Under the pieces are notes generated by a model. The model saw nothing but the letters and a program-made list of their open reading frames with translations. It had not been told where the DNA came from and made no database searches. From positions 49,004 to 113,003 of the forward strand of contig DCHF01000014.1 of assembly GCA_002315555.1 (NCBI GenBank): 64,000 nt of DNA, written 5' to 3'. A program made the position numbers and the translations under genes. This DNA comes from Lachnospiraceae bacterium UBA1759 (GTDB lineage Bacteria; Bacillota; Clostridia; Lachnospirales; Lachnospiraceae). Shown here in pieces: positions 16,666-24,556 of the stretch (positions within the stretch are counted from its first letter, which is position 1; the number at the start of each line of letters is the position of its first letter).

Positions 16666-17682
16666 ATGAATTATTTTGACATTGACCGTGTAAACTGCCT
16701 GATCGACCTCCACAATCATCTGGAAGGCGCTCTCTCACCGGCCACCTTCCGCGAACTGTCCGCGCTCACCGGTATCCCGATCCCCGAAGATCCGGAAGAA
16801 CTGAAAAAGCGCATCACTGCACCCGAAGACTGCAAGGATCTGAATGAATTCCTGACCTGCTTCGATCTTGCGACGGCCGTTCTTCAGCAGCCGGAATGCA
16901 TGACAGTCGCCGTACGGAACACCCTGCGCGAGCTGGCTGATATGGGCGCGATCTACGCCGAGCTCCGCTTTGGCCCGGTCTACAACCTCCTGGAGGGCAT
17001 GACACAGGAAGACGCGGTAGTCGCCGCGATCAACGGCCTGGAAGGTTCTCCGATCCCCGCCGGTCTGATTCTCTGCGCGATGCGTTTCCCGGATATCCAT
17101 GAAAAGAACATGGAAACGATCCGCCTGGCAAAGAAATACTACGGTAAGGGCGTTGTTGCGGTGGACCTTGCGGGCGCCGAAGCTGTTTTTCCGACATCGG
17201 ACTTTGAAGCGGAATTCGATCTGGTCAAAGAACTCGGGCTGCCCTTTACAATCCACGCGGGAGAAGCGGCCGGTCCGGAAAGCGTCCGCGATGCGATTCG
17301 TTTCGGTGCGATGCGCCTGGGCCACGGCGTCCGTTCCGTGGAAGATCCGGAGCTTCTGAAAACCATTGCGGAAAAGAAGATCCCGCTCGAGATCTGCGTG
17401 ACCAGCAATCTGATCACCAAGATCTACGACCGCATCGAAGACTATCCGCTGCGCAGGCTGATGGAGGCGGGCGTACCCGTCACTCTGAATTCCGATGATC
17501 CGACCGTCTGCGGCACCGATATCCGGAAGGAATGGCAGCGAAACACCCGCACCTTCGGTCTTACGAAGGAAGAATGCAAGGCATTCCTTCTGAATGCCGC
17601 GAATGCCGCCTTCTGTGATGAAGCAATAAAGAAGGATCTTGTGGCAAAGATCGAAAAAGAGTTTGAAACGCGTGTTGACTGA
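16666..17682 (+). CDS. add: adenosine deaminase
   Basis: A 338-residue zinc amidohydrolase converting adenosine to inosine. Motifs in order: DLHNHLEGALS (metal His pair), the substrate His in IHAGEAAG, GHGVRS, and TLNSDDP with the metal Asp. Length is normal. AAGGAGG precedes the start 14 bp after the YlmH-like gene. It is the last gene of the plus-strand run, which fits removal of adenosine made by the SAM hydroxide adenosyltransferase upstream. An adenine deaminase of the same family is an alternative, so the symbol is given with some reserve. Confidence 0.9.
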   Translation: MNYFDIDRVNCLIDLHNHLEGALSPATFRELSALTGIPIPEDPEELKKRITAPEDCKDLNEFLTCFDLATAVLQQPECMTVAVRNTLRELADMGAIYAELRFGPVYNLLEGMTQEDAVVAAINGLEGSPIPAGLILCAMRFPDIHEKNMETIRLAKKYYGKGVVAVDLAGAEAVFPTSDFEAEFDLVKELGLPFTIHAGEAAGPESVRDAIRFGAMRLGHGVRSVEDPELLKTIAEKKIPLEICVTSNLITKIYDRIEDYPLRRLMEAGVPVTLNSDDPTVCGTDIRKEWQRNTRTFGLTKEECKAFLLNAANAAFCDEAIKKDLVAKIEKEFETRVD

Positions 17683-17690
17683 ATGCATTA

Positions 17691-17728
17691 AAAAAGGGGC
17701 TGCCGTAAATACTACGGCAGCCTCTTTC
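17691..17728. terminator. bidirectional terminator after add
   Basis: GGCTGCCGTA (17698-17707) pairs perfectly with TACGGCAGCC (17713-17722). A-run on the left and TCTTTCTATTTGTTTT on the right; it separates the plus run from the converging minus operon. Confidence 0.9.
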
Positions 17729-17764
17729 TATTTGTTTTGATCTTACTGTACCTGTTCTCCGTGG

Positions 17765-19219
17765 TTACTCCACCGGATCTCCACCGGTCACAAACTTGCG
17801 GATGTCTGCCGCAAGCGCGCGGACGTTTTCCTCGCCCAGGTAGATCATATGACCGGACGGATACCCCTTCACATAGCAGCGATCGTGCGGAAGTCCCGCA
17901 TGATCCAGTGTGTAGTACACGAATCCGATCTCCGTACAGATATCGTACCAGCCGTTCGCAAAGAACGTGCGCATGCCAAAGGTGGTATTCATGGCATTTC
18001 TCAGACGCTCGCCGGTCGTACCGCCCTCCGTCTCGCGGTTCCAATCTCTCCAGAAGGAAGTGGACGGCGTGTAGGAACGGTTCATTTTGATGCCAAGCAT
18101 CGGGGCGATGGTTCCGGTCATTCCCGCATAGAAGCAGGGCTCGTAGCGGCTCATCAGTGCATCGTCCGACATCGCGTGCTTTGGGTCATCCTCGGCCAGA
18201 AGCGGCGTGTACAGCGGGCGGGTCAGACGGCCGTCACAGCGGCCGACGGCAAGCCCCTTATCCTTCAGGATCTCCGCGCGGAAGGTGTCCTCATCGATCC
18301 GCAGCTGATTCCGCTCCAGATACTCAAAGCTGACACCGGTATAATAACGGATCTTTTCAAGCATCGCCTGACGCTCCTCTCCCTGAAGTGCCTCGCCCTT
18401 ATAAAGGGCCAGCAGGTAATCGTGGTCGGCAAACGCCTTGGATTCCGCGACAAATTCCTCCACCGTCTGCTCGGTCGGATGGTTATGGAACCAGTTAACG
18501 GCTGCATACGTGGTGAAACGCAAAACGGAAAGTTCCACGGGCATTTCACGGCCGTAATACTTGCCGGTGGTGACGGTATCGCCAATCAGGATCACACCGT
18601 CAAAGCGGACGCCGTAGTTCCGGTTCTTGCCGCCGCCGGACGCGATGCCTGCTGCGGTCGCGGCTCGGGTACAGCCGTAACTCTCGCCGCAAAGATACTT
18701 CGGCGAATCAAAGCGACCGTAGCGGGCGCACCACATCTCAACAAAGGCCACCAGTGCTTCCGCATCCGGTTCGATACCCAGGAATTTGTCCTTCTTTTCT
18801 TCATCGATCAGGAGACCGTAACCGACGCCGACCGGTTCAACGACTACGACGTCCGCCACGTCCAGCATGCAGTCGGGGTTATCGATCATCGTGTACGGCG
18901 GGAGGGAGGTCTCGCGATCGACCGGCTCCGTATACTGAACGCGCTTTACCCCCAGAAATCCGGCATGAACGTACATACTGGAGGAACCGGGGCCGCCGTT
19001 AAAGCAGAAAACGACCGGGCGTGCCGCCGCATTATCCACATCCGTCCGGAAGTAGGAATACGAAAAGATCGATGCGACCGGCTTGCCGCCCTCGTAAAAA
19101 ACATTGTCCTCGCTGACCGTGCGGTAGGCGACCAACTGTCCGCGGAGCGTAATGGTACCCTCGGATTCAAAGCGCACCGGGGTAAAGGTATCAGGGTGAA
19201 TGGCTTCTGTATAATACAT
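17765..19219 (-). CDS. S10 family serine carboxypeptidase-like protein
   Basis: A 484-residue alpha/beta hydrolase of peptidase family S10. FCFNGGPGSSSMYVHAG carries the oxyanion-hole motif; the catalytic Ser is in CGESYG (about residue 180); the likely Asp is in NGWYDICT and the His in YPSGHMIY near the C-terminus. No signal peptide is visible, unlike many S10 enzymes, so it may be cytosolic. Last gene of the TetR-headed operon, 33 bp after its neighbour and with its own AAAGGAGG. Substrate unknown; an acyl-ester or amide hydrolase role is as likely as peptidase. Confidence 0.9.
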   Translation of the reverse strand: MYYTEAIHPDTFTPVRFESEGTITLRGQLVAYRTVSEDNVFYEGGKPVASIFSYSYFRTDVDNAAARPVVFCFNGGPGSSSMYVHAGFLGVKRVQYTEPVDRETSLPPYTMIDNPDCMLDVADVVVVEPVGVGYGLLIDEEKKDKFLGIEPDAEALVAFVEMWCARYGRFDSPKYLCGESYGCTRAATAAGIASGGGKNRNYGVRFDGVILIGDTVTTGKYYGREMPVELSVLRFTTYAAVNWFHNHPTEQTVEEFVAESKAFADHDYLLALYKGEALQGEERQAMLEKIRYYTGVSFEYLERNQLRIDEDTFRAEILKDKGLAVGRCDGRLTRPLYTPLLAEDDPKHAMSDDALMSRYEPCFYAGMTGTIAPMLGIKMNRSYTPSTSFWRDWNRETEGGTTGERLRNAMNTTFGMRTFFANGWYDICTEIGFVYYTLDHAGLPHDRCYVKGYPSGHMIYLGEENVRALAADIRKFVTGGDPVE

Positions 19220-19252
19220 GTTCTGTCCTCCTTTGCGGCCCTTGGCCGATGC

Positions 19253-19906
19253 TTACTCGCCCGTTCCGAACAGTACGTCCCGGAACAGCTCCGTGGTATA
19301 GTCCTTTCCGTAGACCTTCACGAATTGATCGGTACTCGGACCGCCGTTACTTAACAGGCCCTCGGTGTAGACCGCTGCGGCTTTCTTCTTCTCTGTACGG
19401 TCACACTCCGGTGCCGCCTGCGTCGCCTTCAAAAAGGCCGCCAGGTATTCAAACGTAAAATCATTGCCGCGTGCGGTCAGTTTCTTTTTGAATTTCTTCT
19501 TTACCGACTGCGGCAGCTTGATGTCGTCATACCAGTTTTCCGGTGCGGGAGCGTCCGGCAGATCCGCATATTTCCGTACGATCTCCGTGATTTCGGGATG
19601 ATCCCCGCTGCAGTCCAGCCGTGTGTCATACAGTTCCAGAAGCAGGGTATCGTTGCCCATCGCGTGGATCCGATCATAGGAGAACAGCGGCATATCACGG
19701 TCAAACGGGTTGACGATCAGCGTATCCATCTTCATCAGACCGCCAAGGGCCGTTCCCGCCATCATCGCCACATTGCCGAGGCCTTCCGCTTCATAGGCGA
19801 CGATCGTGAACTTCATCGGTCCGACCTTGGCCGCCGCAAACCGGTCCGGCGCCTTCTGTGTTAACGGATATACTTTTCCGATCTCCTCGAGCATTTTCTT
19901 CATCAT
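19253..19906 (-). CDS. protein with ferredoxin-dependent bilin reductase-like features
   Basis: A 217-residue cytosolic protein with no confident family from one look. Two blocks resemble ferredoxin-dependent bilin reductases: residues 61-90 (DTLIVNPFDRDMPLFSYD, like the P-x-x-D-x-P-x-F-x-x-D strand pair followed by a hydrophobic strand with LELYD), and the C-terminus (EYLAAFLKATQAA, then Y, then PSTDQFVKVYGKDYTTELFRDVLF). Length is typical of that fold. The start at 19906 (MMKKML) has AGGAGG 7-8 nt upstream. It lies in an operon with two other reductase-like proteins. If correct, it would act on a linear tetrapyrrole or similar compound; this is inference from motifs only. Confidence 0.55.
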   Translation of the reverse strand: MMKKMLEEIGKVYPLTQKAPDRFAAAKVGPMKFTIVAYEAEGLGNVAMMAGTALGGLMKMDTLIVNPFDRDMPLFSYDRIHAMGNDTLLLELYDTRLDCSGDHPEITEIVRKYADLPDAPAPENWYDDIKLPQSVKKKFKKKLTARGNDFTFEYLAAFLKATQAAPECDRTEKKKAAAVYTEGLLSNGGPSTDQFVKVYGKDYTTELFRDVLFGTGE

Positions 19907-19940
19907 CGACTGTTCCTCCTTCAAAACACGCTTCATATGC

Positions 19941-19967
19941 AAAAGGGCAGCCTTTCGCCGCCCTTTT
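19941..19967. terminator. hairpin within the TetR operon
   Basis: AAAAGGGCAGC pairs with GCCGCCCTTTT (one wobble) around CTTTC. The minus-strand tail is TTTTGCAT, so it could act as a weak terminator or attenuator between the DUF1295 gene and the bilin-reductase-like gene. Confidence 0.5.
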
Positions 19968-19971
19968 CTCT

Positions 19972-20829
19972 TTATTTCTTAATCGACTTCGCAGCCTTCT
20001 TTGCCAGCTTCATTGCTTCTTCCCGCGCCATCTTCTCCGGCGTCGTCGTATGATAATACGGAATCAGCGGAACCAGTACAGGCGTGCTGTCCGCGTACGC
20101 ATTGTACTCGGGCTTATCGCCGTAGTTCTTGATGTGACGCTTCTCAAGACGCTTCGCACCTGCGAACATGATGTACACGATCTGCACATAGCCGAGGATC
20201 GCAACCAGCCACTGCCAGCCCTGCAGCATACCGAAGCCGGTCACAAAGATACCGGTCCAGAACAGGATCTCGCCGAAATAATTCGGACAGCGGCACATTT
20301 TGAACAGGCCGTCCATTGCCGGCATGTTCGGATTCTTAGCCTTTGCTGCGCTCTTCTGCTTGTCGGCAACAGCCTCCATTACCATACCGACCAGGCTGAT
20401 CACAAGTCCGATGTACATCGCCGCATTCGGGGATGTCACCGCGTCATTGACCGGGCGGTACACGAACGGCGCTGCTTCACAGATGTAGAGTGCTGCGCAG
20501 TACAGCCACATAAACACCGCCACAAAAACCGGAACCTTCGCGTCGCCGCCCAGCTCCTTGAGTTTTGATTTGTAACGTTCATCCTTCAGGTTGCGGATCA
20601 AAAGGAAACCGCCCAGACGGATGCCGTAGATGATCAGCAGAACGCCCTGGATGATGTACGCGGCGCCGATCTGCCCCTTGGACAGCGCAATAATGATCAT
20701 CGTCAGGCCGATGGCTGCGCTGGACATACCATAGCCGACGGACATAAACCATACAAAATTGTAGAAGCCCATGCAGCAGAAAACGAGGCTCGCTGCAAGG
20801 ACGATCCAGATATATGCCGGAAATACCAT
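19972..20829 (-). CDS. DUF1295 / steroid 5-alpha-reductase-like membrane protein
   Basis: A 285-residue membrane protein with about eight hydrophobic segments and a basic, Lys-rich cytosolic tail. The C-terminal half carries the family hallmark CRCPNYFGEILFWTG (compare RHPNYFGE), followed by KRLEKRH and KPEYNAY, as in DUF1295/isoprenylcysteine methyltransferase-like and steroid 5-alpha-reductase-fold proteins that bind NADPH or SAM. It probably reduces a double bond of a hydrophobic substrate, but methyl transfer is not excluded. AAGGAG precedes the start. It lies between an NAD(P)-binding protein and the bilin-reductase-like protein. Confidence 0.8.
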   Translation of the reverse strand: MVFPAYIWIVLAASLVFCCMGFYNFVWFMSVGYGMSSAAIGLTMIIIALSKGQIGAAYIIQGVLLIIYGIRLGGFLLIRNLKDERYKSKLKELGGDAKVPVFVAVFMWLYCAALYICEAAPFVYRPVNDAVTSPNAAMYIGLVISLVGMVMEAVADKQKSAAKAKNPNMPAMDGLFKMCRCPNYFGEILFWTGIFVTGFGMLQGWQWLVAILGYVQIVYIMFAGAKRLEKRHIKNYGDKPEYNAYADSTPVLVPLIPYYHTTTPEKMAREEAMKLAKKAAKSIKK

Positions 20830-20873
20830 ATATAACTCCTTATAATGAGAATTCGTTCAGAACTGCAGCCGGG

Positions 20874-21722
20874 TCAGAACTTCAGACCCTTTTCGTAGAT
20901 CTCCTTGATATAGGCGGAGAAGCTGTGCTCACCGTAGTGAACATCGGCCACCATGTCTTCCGTCATGGTCCACTTGCCGAACTTGATGACGCCGCGCTTC
21001 CACTTCGGTGCCATGGCGATGATCAGATCGAACATAAACGGCGGAACATAGGAGATCTTGGGCTCCTTGCCGGCAGCCGCAAAGAACATCTTTGCGATCT
21101 CTTCAAAGGTATAAGTCTCCGTACCGCCAACGTTGTATTCCTTGTTCTCATCCGTCATATGCTTGACGATGTAGTCCGCAAAATCAACGGTGTCGATGAC
21201 GTTCGCCTTGACCGGGACCCTGGTCTTTAACAGCGTGATCTTACCGGCCTCGACCTTGGGCTGGAAGATGTGCGCGGTATCGTAGAAATAGCCGGTCGGA
21301 CGGAAGATCGTATATGTAATACCGGACTTCCGGAGTTCCTTCTCCAGCATCGTCTTGGCGTCGAGCATCGGAATATGTGTACCCTTGTCCGCCTTCAGTA
21401 CGGAAATGTATGCAAAATTCTTTACACCTGCGCGAACAGCTTCATCCAGCAGGTTCTTGTTTGCGCCGTAATCAATGTCATAGGGGGTAATCGTTTCGCT
21501 GGCCTTGGTCAGACCCACGGTCGTGATGACAACATCGACACCGTCACATACGCCCTTCAGCTTCTCCGGGTCTGTCATATCGATCTTCATCGGCGTGAAA
21601 CCGCCGAACTCCAAATCGCGGATCACAACATCGGCCGCGAGGACCTCATGTCTGGCATCAACGAGCGCTTTTAAAACGTCCTGGCCCAAATGTCCAAATG
21701 CACCTGCAAGTAAAACCTTCAT
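20874..21722 (-). CDS. NAD(P)-binding NmrA/atypical SDR protein
   Basis: A 282-residue Rossmann-fold protein. The N-terminal dinucleotide-binding motif is GAFGHLGQDVLKAL (GxxGxxG, residues 7-20), followed by an acidic residue after strand 2 (AADVVIRD) and TTVGLTKA; ISVLKADKG precedes the usual active-site helix, but no clear YxxxK is seen. This fits the atypical SDR/NmrA group, which includes NAD(P)H-dependent reductases and redox sensors. It follows tetR by 11 bp with AAGGAG before the start, so it is cotranscribed. Substrate unknown. Confidence 0.85.
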   Translation of the reverse strand: MKVLLAGAFGHLGQDVLKALVDARHEVLAADVVIRDLEFGGFTPMKIDMTDPEKLKGVCDGVDVVITTVGLTKASETITPYDIDYGANKNLLDEAVRAGVKNFAYISVLKADKGTHIPMLDAKTMLEKELRKSGITYTIFRPTGYFYDTAHIFQPKVEAGKITLLKTRVPVKANVIDTVDFADYIVKHMTDENKEYNVGGTETYTFEEIAKMFFAAAGKEPKISYVPPFMFDLIIAMAPKWKRGVIKFGKWTMTEDMVADVHYGEHSFSAYIKEIYEKGLKF

Positions 21723-21733
21723 CTTTTTCTCCT

Positions 21734-22255
21734 TTATATCAGTTTATTCAGAATCTCTGAAAGATCTTCATACGAACACTTACGCATCTCCCACATCAGC
21801 AGCGATTCCGCAAGGAAACCGGGAAGAAGTTTGGAATACGTGTATCCGTTTCGTTTCAATGCGTCTTCAATGATATCCGCAATCTGCGCCAGAAGTCGCA
21901 TATGATAAGAACGATTGTTGAGCGCATGGGATTTCTGCGCGGTCCGGTCTTCAAAAACCGAGGCGTAGAGCTTGCTGTAATGTCCCAGTCCGTCGTAGAT
22001 CACCTTCAGTGCTTCCGCGGGCGATACCTCCGCGCATTTCGCCGTCATGTCTTCCACTTCACGGTTCCAGTCCTCCAGCATGAATGCCGCAACCAAAAGA
22101 TCCTTAGACCTGAAATAATTGTAGACCGTCCCCACAGAATACCCACACTCCATCGCAACGGAGCGGATCGTCATTCCCGGGTAGCCATTGGTCAACGCCT
22201 GTTTGCGAGCAACACGAATCAGGTTGTCACGGGCGTCATCTAAAATCTTCGGCAT
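21734..22255 (-). CDS. TetR family transcriptional regulator
   Basis: A 173-residue repressor-like protein. Residues about 10-55 form the TetR DNA-binding domain (NLIRVARKQALTNGYPGMTIRSVAMECGYSVGTVYNYFRSKDLLVAA). The C-terminal ligand domain is short and ends at KLI. It heads the minus operon of reductase-like genes; AAAGGAG precedes the start. A perfect 16-bp palindrome just downstream of its own -10 is the obvious operator, so autoregulation is expected. The inducer is unknown but may be the operon's substrate. Confidence 0.93.
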   Translation of the reverse strand: MPKILDDARDNLIRVARKQALTNGYPGMTIRSVAMECGYSVGTVYNYFRSKDLLVAAFMLEDWNREVEDMTAKCAEVSPAEALKVIYDGLGHYSKLYASVFEDRTAQKSHALNNRSYHMRLLAQIADIIEDALKRNGYTYSKLLPGFLAESLLMWEMRKCSYEDLSEILNKLI

Positions 22256-22318
22256 ATAAACTCCTTTATGTGATACTATGTCAAAATCATCCGGTCGCTT
22301 CTAATCGATCACACGATA

Positions 22319-22334
22319 TATGAACATGTTCATA
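22319..22334. promoter_or_regulatory. probable TetR operator
   Basis: TATGAACATGTTCATA is a perfect 16-bp palindrome. It begins 3 bp downstream of the -10 of the tetR promoter and covers the expected transcription start, the usual place for a repressor site. Confidence 0.78.
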
Positions 22335-22337
22335 AAA

Positions 22338-22366
22338 ATAATACGCCTGTTGAAGGGAAAAGTCAA
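22338..22366 (-). promoter_or_regulatory. promoter of the TetR-headed operon
   Basis: Minus strand TTGACT (22366-22361), 17-bp spacer, TATTAT (22343-22338). The transcript has a leader of about 75 nt before tetR. Confidence 0.72.
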
Positions 22367-22413
22367 CGGGTGCGATTTGCCTGAGGTTCCGCGCATGAAA
22401 GGAACGGTTTCCG

Positions 22414-22483
22414 GCAATTTGATGCTGTCAGAGTAGAATCAAATTGCGGCCCCTGTTCCGGCATTTACCGGAACAGGGGCCGC
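22414..22483. terminator. overlapping hairpins after the nucleoside transporter operon
   Basis: GCGGCCCCTGTTCCGG (22446-22461) pairs perfectly with its complement at 22468-22483: a 16-bp GC-rich stem that can end the minus-strand transporter transcript, though the U tract is poor. A second inverted repeat, GCAATTTGAT (22414-22423) with ATCAAATTGC (22438-22447), shares two bases with it, so the two folds are partly exclusive. The remaining part of 22256-22568 holds the tetR promoter and no ORF. Confidence 0.75.
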
Positions 22484-22568
22484 TTTATTCTTAAAAAATA
22501 TTTAGACTGTCACTACTTGAGAAACGACCATCCCGTCTGTCAAGGAAAGCTCGCCACTTAACGGAACG

Positions 22569-23486
22569 TTATTCGCCCTTCTGATAGTAGTGGACACCCT
22601 CCATCGCCGGTGCCTTATTCTTTGAACGAACAAAGAACAGAACCAGAATGGTGACAAGATACGGCAGCACCTGTACGAGCTGTGCCGGAATCTTAACGGA
22701 CTGGATACGGAACTGAAGGCTCTGTGCTACGCCGTAGACCAGACCGGAAACAACGACGCCGACCGGATGCCAGCCACCCAGGATGACCATGGACAGCGCG
22801 ATGTAACCGCGACCTGCCGTCATGCCTTTACTGAACATGTTGATGTCGCCGATGGACAGATAAGCACCGCCCAGACCTGCGAGCGCGCCGCTGACTGCCA
22901 TGCAGCAGTACTGGATGCGATAGACCTTGATACCCATGGAACCTGCCATAAAGGGGTTGTCACCGACCACGCGGATGCGGAGGCCGACCGGAGTGCGGTA
23001 AATGACGAACCATACCAGAGCGGTAACCAGAACCAGTATGTAGAACAACGGGGAGATCGTGCCGATCAGATCCTTGACGATCGGAATCTTGTTGAGGACC
23101 GGAACCGAGATGACGCCAAGGCCATTGACCGCCTCAGACTTGCCGCGGGTGTTCCAGATCATCTGCATGAGGACGACCGTGAGACCGCTTGCCAGAAGGT
23201 TGGCGGCAACACCGGTCAGCATGTGCTCACACTTGAAGCCGACAGCAAAGACGGACATCATAAGGCCGATCATTGCGCCGGAGAACATTGCGAACAGAAG
23301 ACCGATCCACGGTGAACCGGTAAGATAAGAGCCTACAACACTGAAGAATGCACCGATGAGCATCATGCCTTCCAGGCCCATGTTAATAATACCTGCGCGC
23401 TCGGCGATCATGCCGGCAAGCGCCGCAAAACCGATCGGAATCGTTACTCGAATGGCACCGGCCAGAAGGTTCATTACAAAATCCAT
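22569..23486 (-). CDS. nucleoside ABC transporter permease (NupQ/YufQ type)
   Basis: A 305-residue inner-membrane permease with eight to ten hydrophobic segments. It opens with the family-typical GAIRVTIPIGFAALAGMIAERAGIINMGLEGMMLIGAF and continues with GLRIRVVGDNPFMAGSMGI. This subfamily pairs with BmpA-type lipoproteins and imports purine nucleosides in characterised systems. It begins 2 bp after the stop of the other permease gene, so the pair is translationally linked. Last gene of the operon. Confidence 0.92.
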   Translation of the reverse strand: MDFVMNLLAGAIRVTIPIGFAALAGMIAERAGIINMGLEGMMLIGAFFSVVGSYLTGSPWIGLLFAMFSGAMIGLMMSVFAVGFKCEHMLTGVAANLLASGLTVVLMQMIWNTRGKSEAVNGLGVISVPVLNKIPIVKDLIGTISPLFYILVLVTALVWFVIYRTPVGLRIRVVGDNPFMAGSMGIKVYRIQYCCMAVSGALAGLGGAYLSIGDINMFSKGMTAGRGYIALSMVILGGWHPVGVVVSGLVYGVAQSLQFRIQSVKIPAQLVQVLPYLVTILVLFFVRSKNKAPAMEGVHYYQKGE

Positions 23487-23488
23487 CT

Positions 23489-24556
23489 TTACTTACCTGC
23501 CTTTCTCATTTTGACCTGCTTCTGAATATACTTGAAAATACCCGGAGTTGAAACAAACAGAATGATCAGTGCTTCCAGAACCTCGATCAGCTCGCCCGGG
23601 ATGCTGGTGGTCTGGTTCATGCCGGCCGCACCGTTACGGAGCGCGCCGAACAGGAATGCGGAAACAACGGTTCCGATGGGGTTGTTCTGGCCCATGGTCG
23701 CAATGGCAATACCGTCAAAGCCGTAGCCCTGTGTCATGGTCGGAATGTAGTAGCCGCAGTAGCCGAGGACTTCACCGGCGCCGCCTAAACCGGCAAGCGC
23801 ACCGGAGATGAACATCGCCAGACGGATGTATTTCTTCTGATTGATACCGGCGGACTGTGCGGCCAGCGGGTTGGTACCGACTGCGCGGAGTTCATAGCCG
23901 AACTTGGTCTTTTTCAGAATAACCGCCAGCAGGATCGCCACAAGGAGGGCGATGAAGATGCCGGATGAAAGACGGGTGTGCGGGACCAGAACGGAAAGTC
24001 TTGCTGTATCCTGAACATATTCGGTTCGTACAACATTGCCTTCCGCCTTGAAGGGGAAGTTAACCAGGTAGGAGACCACGTACTGCGCAACGTAGTTCAA
24101 CATAATGGTCAGAATGACTTCATTGATATGAAGGAAGTTTCTGAGTTCTGCTGCGATGAGGGCCCACAAACCACCCATCACGATACCGCTGAGAATAGCC
24201 AGCGGAAGATGGATGACCATCGGAAGACCCTTGATGTAATAACCGGTGAGAGCCGCTGCAAAGGAGCCGACCAGCATCTGGCCTTCAATACCGATGTTGA
24301 AAACACCGACCTTGGCGGCAATGGCCATGGACAGACCTGAGAAGATCAGCGGAATCGCGATACCAATGGTCTGTGAAAAGTTGTAGCTGTTGCCGAACGC
24401 ACCCTTTGCCATGGCACGGTAAGCTTCCAGCGGAGAATAACCTAAAATTGCAATAACGATCGCGCAGATCGCTAACGCAAGGACCATGGAAGCGATCGAG
24501 AAGAGAATGCCGCTCTTGGTCATGACGGATTTAAATTTGCCTTTAAACTGTTTCAT
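23489..24556 (-). CDS. nucleoside ABC transporter permease (NupP/YufP type)
   Basis: A 355-residue permease, the larger partner. Visible segments include AIPLIFSGLSMAIAAKVGVFNIGIEGQMLVGSFAAAL, GYELRAVGTNPLAAQSAGI and a GYGFDGIAIATMGQNNPIG loop shared by this family. About ten hydrophobic segments. Its start overlaps the ATPase stop by 4 bp (ATGA). It forms the membrane channel together with the 22569-23486 product. Confidence 0.92.
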   Translation of the reverse strand: MKQFKGKFKSVMTKSGILFSIASMVLALAICAIVIAILGYSPLEAYRAMAKGAFGNSYNFSQTIGIAIPLIFSGLSMAIAAKVGVFNIGIEGQMLVGSFAAALTGYYIKGLPMVIHLPLAILSGIVMGGLWALIAAELRNFLHINEVILTIMLNYVAQYVVSYLVNFPFKAEGNVVRTEYVQDTARLSVLVPHTRLSSGIFIALLVAILLAVILKKTKFGYELRAVGTNPLAAQSAGINQKKYIRLAMFISGALAGLGGAGEVLGYCGYYIPTMTQGYGFDGIAIATMGQNNPIGTVVSAFLFGALRNGAAGMNQTTSIPGELIEVLEALIILFVSTPGIFKYIQKQVKMRKAGK

